DNA of 7,240 nt, taken from Leptospiraceae bacterium (GTDB taxonomy: Bacteria; Spirochaetota; Leptospiria; Leptospirales; Leptonemataceae). Both the position numbers and the translations under genes were made by a program. The stretch lies in contig JAGRNC010000124.1 in the NCBI GenBank assembly GCA_020440935.1, forward strand, positions 1 to 7,240, given 5' to 3'. Positions 1 to 5,490 of this stretch are shown one piece after another (position 1 is the stretch's first letter; each line of letters opens with the position of its first letter). The notes under the pieces are model-generated. The model saw only the letters and a list, made by a program, of their open reading frames with translations. It was not told the origin of the DNA and made no database searches.

Positions 1-483
1 TGGGATCTGGAAGAGTCCGCACCGAAAGCAAAGCCATCCGATGCATTGAGCGAAGAGGGGCGAATGAAGTCACAATCGTCCGACACACGGAGACCACTGA
101 TGGGGCATTCGGGAGCGGCCGCATCGGATTCCGACGAGGCTGCCTGCACCCCATCGGCTTCTGTGGTTGTTCGGTTAAGCGTTGTGGGACTTTCGCCTCC
201 GGAGCCATTGTTGCGTATCTTGAAAACTCTGGAGACTCTAGCGCCCGGTCGCTGTCTGTACGTGTTTCACGAAAGAGAACCAAGGTTTCTATTTCCGCAT
301 CTTGCCGAAGGCGGTTACCGGTATCGCATGGTTCGCAAAGGTCCCGAAGATGTACGATTGCTTATTGGCGCCAGGACCGGGGCAGATCTGCCCGGCTCAT
401 CGACGGCCGCTACTCCGCGATTATCTTCCAGAACGGAACCCCGGACTGGAAATAAGGGCGAACCTATTCAATTCGACGAGTGA
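1..483 (+). CDS. DUF2249 domain protein, 5' end uncertain (possibly partial)
   Basis: The frame is open from the first base of the window to the TGA at 481-483, so this may be the tail of a longer protein. Alternatively it starts at TTG 46 (145 aa) or, more convincingly, at ATG 64, which has an AGAGGGG Shine-Dalgarno-like stretch a few bases upstream. About 68 residues (roughly 41-108 counted from TTG 46) match the DUF2249 pattern: a hydrophobic strand, GLSPPEPLLRIL, a helix, then HEREPRFLFPHL, GGYRYRM and a final DVRLLI strand. The N-terminal 40 residues and the 37-residue tail (rich in Ser, Thr, Arg and Gly) are low-complexity and not part of the domain. DUF2249 proteins often sit in denitrification and NO-response clusters, but their biochemical role is not settled. 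The next gene begins 3 bp downstream, so the two are probably one transcript. The domain call is fairly firm; the start is not. Confidence 0.75.
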   Translation, partial: WDLEESAPKAKPSDALSEEGRMKSQSSDTRRPLMGHSGAAASDSDEAACTPSASVVVRLSVVGLSPPEPLLRILKTLETLAPGRCLYVFHEREPRFLFPHLAEGGYRYRMVRKGPEDVRLLIGARTGADLPGSSTAATPRLSSRTEPRTGNKGEPIQFDE

Positions 484-486
484 AGC

Positions 487-1743
487 ATGGAAGCGCCGAA
501 AGAAGCCCACTTTGGAGTTTTTGCCGCGAACCTTACCGTTAGCGCCCTGGGCTGGTTTTTGCTGGCCATTGGTGTACTCGTTAACTCGCAGAGTCTGGGC
601 ATCCATTTCTATAACGGCCCGGCTATCGCACTGGTGCATACATTTACGCTTCTAACCATTACGCCGGCCATTCTGGGTGTTCTGTTTCAGTTGTTGCCTG
701 TGGTCGTGGAGGGTAGGCTATCCAGTCGACGGCTGGCCTGGTTTGTATCAATCCTATGGTGGATCGGCGCTGCAGGCTTTGTGGCCAGCCGATGGTTTTT
801 TCCAGAGGGGATCATCGGATTTATTCCGGTGCTGCTGCTTTCCATTGTTTTGCTATTGGTTCTGGTGCTGCAAACGGTGCAGAGCGGCCACTGGAATGCG
901 CAGGCATGGGAGGTATTGGTCGCCCTCGGCTGGCTTGTCATGATGTCGGTTTCTGGAATGGTGATGGCAGGCGGCGTAGTGTCTCCGCTGGAATTTGTTA
1001 CATGGCATGCCTGGACGGGCATTCTGGGTTGGTTTGCACTGATGATCGTGGCGCTGACCACAAGGTTATTGCCGATGTTTTTATTGAGTCACGGCGGCAG
1101 CCACCGATGGGCGCACTTTTCGGCCACCCTGTTGGCCGTCAGTCCGATCATCCATTTACTACACTGGTTTGGCCCCTTTGCTACTGGCTCGCTGTACTCG
1201 GATTTACCATTTATGCTTTGCTGTGGCCTGGCTGGCCTGGCTTTTCTAATCTACTTACAGCAATGTGTGCGAAAGCGTATGCGAAGAAGTCTGGAAACTC
1301 CGATTATCCTTTTTCTTTTAGCTTTCCTTTTTCCGGTCATCGCCTGGGCACTGGCCGCAGCAATGCAAACGTTGAGCCTGCTCGACCTTTCGGGCTTTAA
1401 ACTAGAAGGCCATCGTATCGCATCGATACTGGTAGTGTTGATGCTTCCAGGTTTTGTGGGCACTGCCACGGTGGGCATGGGTGCGAAGATCGTTCCGTTT
1501 ATGAGCTGGATGGCCATGCAGGCCCGGTTGGGCCCCGGCAACACGATACTTCCCAGGGATCTGGGCCATCCCGCACTGTCCCGAGCGCAGTTATTCATTT
1601 ATCCCGCGGCCGTGCTGCTACTGGCTTGCGGTTGCATCTGGCCCATCCTTTTTCCGCTAGCCGGTGCTTTCTTTTTCATCAGTGCAACGCTCAATGCCGT
1701 GCAAATGGGACGCGGATTTTTAGCAATCAGGAGGACCAGATGA
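487..1743 (+). CDS. Polytopic membrane protein, NnrS / haem-copper oxidase subunit I-like
   Basis: This 418-residue protein is almost entirely hydrophobic, with about 12 predicted membrane spans. Histidines sit in or at the ends of helices: His51 in ALVHTFTLL, His174 in WHAWTGILGW, His202 after PMFLLSH, and His309. The pattern of a helix-2 histidine, then H-x-W-T-G-x-x-G-W, then a late K-I-V-P-F segment (residues 334-338) resembles the NnrS-like and cbb3-subunit-I-like proteins found in NO and denitrification gene sets. I do not see the full set of haem and CuB ligands of a catalytic oxidase, so it is better called a relative than an oxidase. It starts 3 bp after the DUF2249 gene with only a weak ribosome site, suggesting translational coupling. 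It overlaps the DUF59 gene by the ATGA at 1740-1743. A role in NO tolerance or haem/metal handling at the inner membrane is inferred from family and context. Exact family assignment is uncertain. Confidence 0.75.
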   Translation: MEAPKEAHFGVFAANLTVSALGWFLLAIGVLVNSQSLGIHFYNGPAIALVHTFTLLTITPAILGVLFQLLPVVVEGRLSSRRLAWFVSILWWIGAAGFVASRWFFPEGIIGFIPVLLLSIVLLLVLVLQTVQSGHWNAQAWEVLVALGWLVMMSVSGMVMAGGVVSPLEFVTWHAWTGILGWFALMIVALTTRLLPMFLLSHGGSHRWAHFSATLLAVSPIIHLLHWFGPFATGSLYSDLPFMLCCGLAGLAFLIYLQQCVRKRMRRSLETPIILFLLAFLFPVIAWALAAAMQTLSLLDLSGFKLEGHRIASILVVLMLPGFVGTATVGMGAKIVPFMSWMAMQARLGPGNTILPRDLGHPALSRAQLFIYPAAVLLLACGCIWPILFPLAGAFFFISATLNAVQMGRGFLAIRRTR

Positions 1744-2039
1744 GCGATTTGATAGAGCGTCTAGAAGCAGAACTAAAATCCGTTCTCGATCCCGAAGTTG
1801 GTTTAAACATAATCGATCTAGGGCTGGTGTATTCGTTGAACGTGGATGACGAAGGGGCTATACACGTTGCCATGACACTGACTTCCAGAGGCTGCCCCGT
1901 GGGTCCTTTGATCGTTGAGGAGGCGGAAAACACCTTGAAGACTCTGAATCCAGGAAAGCAGGTATACATGTCGCTGGTCTTCGATCCTCCCTGGAGTCCC
2001 GAGCGAATATCCGAAGAAGGACGGGCAATGCTGCAATAG
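1740..2039 (+). CDS. DUF59 / MIP18-family metal-sulfur cluster assembly protein (PaaD/SufT-like)
   Basis: This 99-residue cytosolic protein has the whole MIP18/DUF59 domain. Residues 15-31 carry the family's opening signature (LDPEVGLNIIDLGLVY). The conserved cysteine lies in SRGCPVG (Cys52). The C-terminal segment FDPPWSPERISEEGRAML is the PaaD-like ending. Relatives help place Fe-S clusters or other metal centres in client enzymes. The start at ATG 1740 is favoured over upstream in-frame codons because AGGAGG at 1729-1734 lies 5 bp before it. The ATG overlaps the TGA of the preceding gene (ATGA), so translation is likely coupled. The trio of DUF2249, membrane protein and DUF59 looks like one functional unit, perhaps maturing or repairing a metal centre sensitive to NO. 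The client is unknown. Only 19 bp separate its stop from the convergent operon's last stop, and I see no clear terminator hairpin there. Confidence 0.9.
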   Translation: MSDLIERLEAELKSVLDPEVGLNIIDLGLVYSLNVDDEGAIHVAMTLTSRGCPVGPLIVEEAENTLKTLNPGKQVYMSLVFDPPWSPERISEEGRAMLQ

Positions 2040-2058
2040 CCAACGAAGCCCGTAGCAA

Positions 2059-2301
2059 TCAATCATGGATCAAGATCAACCCACCCAGAGCAAAACCCGC
2101 AAATAGAACCAGGAGCCAAATTCCATAGATTGGATGGGCTTTTCGAACCTCCATAAACTGAAAAGCCACCAGCGCAAATTTTACGCCGCTTACAGCAATG
2201 ATCAAAATTGCAGAGACGATATGCGATTCTGCGAAAACGTACATCAGCGCAACAAGCGAAAGCAGCGCAACCAGAGCGAAAGTATTGTGCCAGCGTTTCA
2301 T
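2059..2301 (-). CDS. norF: Cytochrome c oxidase subunit IV family small membrane protein (NorF-like)
   Basis: This 80-residue inner-membrane protein has three hydrophobic segments (about 7-23, 29-51 and 57-77). The middle one contains K-F-A-L-V-A-F-Q-F-M-E-V-R-K-A-H (41-56), the lysine-plus-FME signature of the prokaryotic subunit IV (COX4/NorF) family. The frame continues upstream to 2364, but ATG 2301 is chosen because the family's N-terminus begins there and because its ATG overlaps the TGA of the upstream subunit-III gene (ATGA, 2298-2301). Relatives are small accessory subunits of haem-copper oxidases or of cytochrome-c-type NO reductase. The pairing with a NorE-like protein supports the NorF reading, but a generic CtaF/CoxD-like subunit cannot be excluded, and the symbol is tentative. 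It is the last gene of the minus-strand operon. Confidence 0.8.
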   Translation of the reverse strand: MKRWHNTFALVALLSLVALMYVFAESHIVSAILIIAVSGVKFALVAFQFMEVRKAHPIYGIWLLVLFAGFALGGLILIHD

Positions 2302-2891
2302 TGTGCGCCTCCCAGGGGCAGTATATAGAGCGCCGGAAACACCAGTATCCAGATCAAATCGCACATATGCCAGAATACGCCGATGGTCTCTACGTCATCG
2401 TGCTCGGCGGAACTGTATCGCCCCCTGGAAATGCTGCGCACCGTATGGCCGAGCAAGACCGTGCCCACCAGAACGTGAAGAAAATGAAAACCAGTGATCA
2501 GCCAATACATCGTAAAGAAATCATTGTAGGCCAGATCAAATCCGGCGCTGTATTTTTGTCCATATTCGAACCCCTTCAGGCCCAGGAATAGAAGGCCGCT
2601 CAAGCCGCCCAATGCGAATAGCCTCTGCGAGAGTTCGGATCGATTTTCGCGCAGCGCTGCCAGACCCTGGGCCACAAACCAGCCGCCCAGAATCAAAACG
2701 CAGGTATTGATGGTTCCTATGGTCAAATCCAAATGGGCTGCGGATGCGGCGAATTCCGAGGGCGCATCATGGTAGTATGCAAAGAATGCAACCAGGGCCG
2801 GTATAAAAGTCAGGAATTCCACCGAAAGGATCATCCATATGAGAATGCCTCCGGGTGGATAATAGATTCGCTCCTCGGTATTGTTCGTCAT
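2298..2891 (-). CDS. norE: Cytochrome c oxidase subunit III family protein, NorE-like
   Basis: This 197-residue protein has five membrane spans (about 16-39, 56-80, 92-107, 125-150 and 168-192). That is the short five-helix form typical of NorE rather than the seven-helix aa3 subunit III. Family landmarks visible are PPGGILIWM, Glu25 in SVEFLTF, GTINT (59-63), K106-x-x-E109-Y, TGFHFLHVLVG (133-143) and E168-x-x-x-x-x-W174-H175 in the last helix. ATG 2891 is chosen because AGGAGG lies 6 bp upstream of it. The longer frame (to 3014) runs past the likely transcription start near 3006 and adds 41 unrelated residues. NorE is an accessory membrane subunit linked to NO reductase activity in denitrifiers. 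Catalytic norB/norC are not in this window. Transcription probably comes from an FNR/DNR-type promoter at 3006-3054, with a leader of about 115 nt. The family is firm; the specific NorE name is moderately sure. Confidence 0.85.
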   Translation of the reverse strand: MTNNTEERIYYPPGGILIWMILSVEFLTFIPALVAFFAYYHDAPSEFAASAAHLDLTIGTINTCVLILGGWFVAQGLAALRENRSELSQRLFALGGLSGLLFLGLKGFEYGQKYSAGFDLAYNDFFTMYWLITGFHFLHVLVGTVLLGHTVRSISRGRYSSAEHDDVETIGVFWHMCDLIWILVFPALYILPLGGAQ

Positions 2892-3005
2892 AGTAGGCCT
2901 CCTTTCTTGCGTAGCGTCTTTCTCATTCGAGTCAGGTCCCTCAGACTTAAAGAACGTCGGGTACGAGCGATGGTATGGATCGACACAACCCAACGCTGTC
3001 ATTGA

Positions 3006-3054
3006 ATAATACACTATAACGGCTACAATGGTAGGGGGCCTTGCTGTAGATCAA
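3006..3054 (-). promoter_or_regulatory. FNR/DNR-type operator and promoter for the norE-norF operon
   Basis: On the minus strand, 3054 to 3041 reads TTGATCTACAGCAA, nine of ten bases of the FNR/DNR/NNR consensus TTGAT-N4-ATCAA. A further flanking pair makes CTTG...CAAG. A -10 hexamer TATAGT (3018 to 3013) follows and predicts a start at about 3006. The palindrome's centre is then at -41.5, the classical position for class II activation by FNR-family regulators. An overlapping TATTAT (3011 to 3006) is an alternative -10 but gives a less usual spacing. The exact regulator (FNR for oxygen, DNR/NNR for NO) cannot be told from the site. Confidence 0.75.
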
Positions 3055-3124
3055 GTTTCTATGAGAATTATTCCATTTCTAATTTTGTCCGAGTTCTCAT
3101 GCGACTCAAATATCGGCAGCATAA

Positions 3125-3173
3125 TTGACACGAATCAAGGCGGGCCTCCATCTGGATGATAGAATACCGTTCT
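3125..3173 (+). promoter_or_regulatory. FNR/DNR-type operator and promoter for the plus-strand four-gene cluster
   Basis: TTGACACGAATCAA at 3125-3138 matches nine of ten bases of TTGAT-N4-ATCAA. A good -10 hexamer, TAGAAT, lies at 3160-3165, predicting a start at 3172-3173 and a site centre at -40.5 to -41.5. This mirrors the divergent promoter. The two operators are 84 bp apart centre to centre (3047.5 and 3131.5). The TTGACA inside the site looks like a -35 element but is 29 bp from the -10, so activator-dependent recognition fits better. From here to 3232 lies an untranslated leader of about 60 nt containing a GGAGGA at 3201-3206. Confidence 0.72.
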
Positions 3174-3232
3174 GTAAATCGGACCAGGTGACCTGTTCGC
3201 GGAGGAATGGGCCCCCATTTTCGGTGTGCGCA

Positions 3233-3721
3233 ATGATTTTGCCGAAGCAAAATAGAATCCGTCTTGCCCGAGCGGTGGTTGCCCTTCTGGCCATTGCATC
3301 ATTTTCTGTTTCTTTTGCTATTCCTGCACTACATCGATGCCCCAAAATCGGATCCATTTCGTCCGAGGGCGCCAATCCGGCGGCTTTTCCATCGCATTGT
3401 CATCGTTCTGGCGAAGGCGAGACAGACAGGCATTACAGCGCCGCCACGTTGCAGCGTGCAGGCTTCTTTGCATCGAATAGAGCAGAAGAGTCGCGACATG
3501 ATCGGGCTTCTAAAAACTCGCAGGGGCACGACCATGAAACCTGCCCAATCTGTCAGGGTTACTTAAGTCTGCAAAATATGACCGCCGGAGGAAGCTTCTT
3601 CTTTCTTCTGTCGTTTGCTACATTTGTATTCTCTGCCATAGCGCCGAGCTCTTGCTTCGGCGTAACTGCTCCCATCTTGCGAGCCCGCGGGCCTCCAAGC
3701 ATTCTCTCCAGTAGCAGCTAA
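3233..3721 (+). CDS. Cys/His-rich exported membrane-anchored protein (DUF2946-like), possible metal binder
   Basis: The predicted product is 162 residues. A basic N-terminus (MILPKQNRIRLAR) is followed by a hydrophobic segment (11-30) that may be a signal peptide or anchor. Next comes a polar region with Cys36, Cys56-His-His-like spacing (SHCHRSG) and the motif HDHETCPICQG (99-109) with a CPIC pair. A second hydrophobic helix (121-138) and a short tail with RARGPP complete it. The H-x-H-x-x-C-P-x-C arrangement and the RAxxPP-type tail recall DUF2946 proteins, which are poorly characterised. The likeness is by eye. Start choice is uncertain: the frame is open back to TTG 3125, but that codon is inside the operator and upstream of the predicted transcription start, so ATG 3233 is preferred despite a weak ribosome site. 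It is first in the cluster. A metal-relay or thiol role in the periplasm is inference. Confidence 0.6.
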   Translation: MILPKQNRIRLARAVVALLAIASFSVSFAIPALHRCPKIGSISSEGANPAAFPSHCHRSGEGETDRHYSAATLQRAGFFASNRAEESRHDRASKNSQGHDHETCPICQGYLSLQNMTAGGSFFFLLSFATFVFSAIAPSSCFGVTAPILRARGPPSILSSSS

Positions 3722-3731
3722 TTGTTTCGGG

Positions 3732-3751
3732 TCGATGCCCGACGGCATCGA
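3732..3751 (+). repeat. Perfect intergenic hairpin (8-bp stem, 4-base loop)
   Basis: TCGATGCC, loop CGAC, then GGCATCGA forms a perfect 8-bp stem between the stop of the Cys/His-rich gene and the ribosome site (AGGAG, 3769-3773) of the Met-rich gene. No T-run follows, so it is not a standard intrinsic terminator. It could be an mRNA processing or stability element that sets different levels for the two genes. A protein-binding palindrome is also possible. Confidence 0.55.
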
Positions 3752-3780
3752 AATCCAGGCCCGACAACAGGAGAGAAGTT

Positions 3781-5061
3781 ATGAAATCATATTCCTTTAC
3801 AGGCGTCACCGCTGCGCTTGCTTTATCGTTCGTTTCCTTTGCATCCATTCAGGCCGATACGGGGCTGTGTTGTTTGCATTGCGGGGGCAATATGCCTCTG
3901 AATATTCTGGGTGCGGGGATCCCTGAAACCCATGAATTCCGATTCAAGATTAAGGCCATGCACATGAGCATGCGCGGCGTTCAATCGGGATACAATGAAA
4001 AGCCTATCGCTGAGACCCTTTCCCTTCCTGCCAGCATGTCCATGGGTATGGATGCAAATACAATGGCCATCAGCAATCGTATCCGCGGAGAATTGACCGG
4101 CCGTAAGTACATGGCGGTTCCGCAGCGAATGTACATGAACATGTACGATCTATCTATGGCGTACAGTTTTACAGATCGATTCGCTGCGATGGTTATGACT
4201 ATGTATCAGGAGAAATTTATGAAGATGAAGTTCAATCCAATGATGCAATCCATGCTCGGAATGAGTCATTACACAATGGAATCTAGGGGAATGACCGATA
4301 CCATGATTATGGGAAAATACCGAATCCTGGAAGATGACACTCTTGCGCCCACAAATCAGCTTTCCATCATCGCAGGTCTCAGTCTTCCAACGGGATCCAT
4401 CGATGAAAAAAATAGCAAACACCCTCTGGGAAATCCGACGGCTCCGCTGGACCTCACAACGTTCAACAATACAGTTCCTGATCGAAAGAGCGAGCCCATG
4501 CCCTATTCCATGCAGATGGGATCCGGAACATTCGATCCCATTGCAGGTATCGCCTATCAGGGTTCGGCCTCGCCTTTCTGGTGGGGGGCTACGTTCACTT
4601 ACAAGGGTCGCGCATATAAGAACAAACATGGATATGCCCTGGGCGACGAATACAAGCTGGATGCCTACGCGATGTATCAAATCAGCTACAATGTAGTATC
4701 GCATATACAGTTCAATGCAGAATGGATCAATGGGATTCGCGGCGAACATGAAGATGCCTACAAGGGCGATGCAGGGCGAAGCATCGACGGAAATCTACTG
4801 TCCGAATACATGAGCCCGGCCTGGGATCCGCGAAATTATGGCGGCGAGGTGCTTTCGGTGAGCGCTGGCATCCAGTGGCAGCCCATCCCGCTACAGATCC
4901 TGGAAGTGACCGCAACGGTACCAGTTTCGCAGCGATGGAATGGTTTGCAGATGACCCGGGAATATTCCGTCCAGGTGGCCTATTATGTGGAGATCCCCAC
5001 CAGTGGCAGTGTGCGACACGAGAAGAAGAAAAAGGCAAAGACCGATGACATTGGATTCTAA
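3781..5061 (+). CDS. Methionine-rich putative outer-membrane beta-barrel protein with N-terminal CCxxC motif
   Basis: This 426-residue protein starts at ATG 3781, with AGGAG 7 bp upstream. Residues 1-25 form a signal peptide with an IQA-D cleavage site. The mature N-terminus immediately shows C30-C31-L-H-C34-GGNMP. Residues 60-177 hold 25 methionines in 118 positions, in runs such as MHMSM, MSMGM, MYMNM and MKMKFNPMM. These spaced-Met patterns are typical of Cu(I)/Ag(I)-binding proteins. From about 190 to 405, alternating polar and aromatic strands (for example LSIIAGLSLPTGSI, WWGATFTYKGRAY, LDAYAMYQISYNV, VSAGIQWQPI, YSVQVAYYVEI) suggest an outer-membrane barrel of the 'transporter/MetA-pathway' type. 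The tail is Lys-rich (KKKKAK) and ends in Phe, as many barrels do. It sits in a cluster with a Cys/His-rich protein, a cytochrome c and a TlpA thioredoxin. Copper transport or sequestration is an inference. I do not recognise a characterised homologue. Confidence 0.8.
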   Translation: MKSYSFTGVTAALALSFVSFASIQADTGLCCLHCGGNMPLNILGAGIPETHEFRFKIKAMHMSMRGVQSGYNEKPIAETLSLPASMSMGMDANTMAISNRIRGELTGRKYMAVPQRMYMNMYDLSMAYSFTDRFAAMVMTMYQEKFMKMKFNPMMQSMLGMSHYTMESRGMTDTMIMGKYRILEDDTLAPTNQLSIIAGLSLPTGSIDEKNSKHPLGNPTAPLDLTTFNNTVPDRKSEPMPYSMQMGSGTFDPIAGIAYQGSASPFWWGATFTYKGRAYKNKHGYALGDEYKLDAYAMYQISYNVVSHIQFNAEWINGIRGEHEDAYKGDAGRSIDGNLLSEYMSPAWDPRNYGGEVLSVSAGIQWQPIPLQILEVTATVPVSQRWNGLQMTREYSVQVAYYVEIPTSGSVRHEKKKKAKTDDIGF

Positions 5062-5094
5062 GATTTCTTCCGGGGATGGAATGAGAGGCATTGC

Positions 5095-5490
5095 ATGAAA
5101 CATATGCGACGCAAAAGCAGAAGTGTTGCGCCGAGCTGGAAAACCCTGGTTCGGCGGACATCAAGGACGCCCCTGAATCTGTGGCCAGCTACACTGTGCG
5201 TCCTGTTATTGCTCTGGGGCGGGTTTTGTAGCGAAGCGAGCCCCAGGCAGACCGAGCCGGAATCTATGGTTTCGGTTTCTGCTTCCGGCGACTCGCCGGA
5301 AGCGCGGCAGTTCCAGCGCGTATGTAGCGCATGCCATGCTCTTCCGGACCCCCATCAGAAGTCTCCGGAAAACTGGGGGCCTGTGATTCTGCGAATGGAG
5401 GGGCATCGACGGAACAAAGGCTTCGATCCTCTGTCCAGAAGCGAACTTCGACAGATTCGCGACTATCTTATGGAAAGGAGCAAGCAATGA
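5095..5490 (+). CDS. Monoheme c-type cytochrome, exported
   Basis: This 131-residue protein starts at ATG 5095, with GAGAGG 6 bp upstream. A long basic N-terminus (about 28 residues) precedes a hydrophobic signal or anchor (29-48). The only haem site is C77-S-A-C80-H81. It is followed by ALPDPHQKSPENWGPVILRMEGH, a pattern common in small soluble cytochromes, in which Met101 is the likely second axial ligand. The C-terminal helix (115-127) closes the fold, so the domain is short but complete at about 60 residues. It should act as an electron carrier in the periplasm or at the membrane face. Its position between the Met-rich protein and the TlpA-like thioredoxin suggests it exchanges electrons with this set or with a reductase encoded elsewhere. 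Its stop overlaps the next start (ATGA, 5487-5490). Confidence 0.85.
   Translation: MKHMRRKSRSVAPSWKTLVRRTSRTPLNLWPATLCVLLLLWGGFCSEASPRQTEPESMVSVSASGDSPEARQFQRVCSACHALPDPHQKSPENWGPVILRMEGHRRNKGFDPLSRSELRQIRDYLMERSKQ

Noticed and set aside
2060..2075. FNR-like sequence at the end of the NorF-like gene
   Set aside because: The match is poorer, it lies within coding sequence at the 3' end of an operon, and no promoter follows.
2892..3014. 41-residue N-terminal extension of the NorE-like protein
   Set aside because: The internal ATG at 2891 has a strong AGGAGG, the family's N-terminus begins there, and the extension overlaps the predicted transcription start.
3125..3130. TTGACA as a sigma-70 -35 element
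   Set aside because: The nearest good -10 (TAGAAT) is 29 bp away, too far; no -10 is seen at about 17 bp.
3125..3232. N-terminal extension of the Cys/His-rich protein from TTG 3125
   Set aside because: The TTG is the first half of the FNR/DNR-type palindrome and lies upstream of the predicted transcription start; no ribosome site precedes it, and the added residues resemble no signal peptide.
4150..4749. Minus-strand 199-residue reading frame
   Set aside because: It is the shadow of the Met-rich gene: its many His codons (cat) are simply the complement of Met codons (atg).
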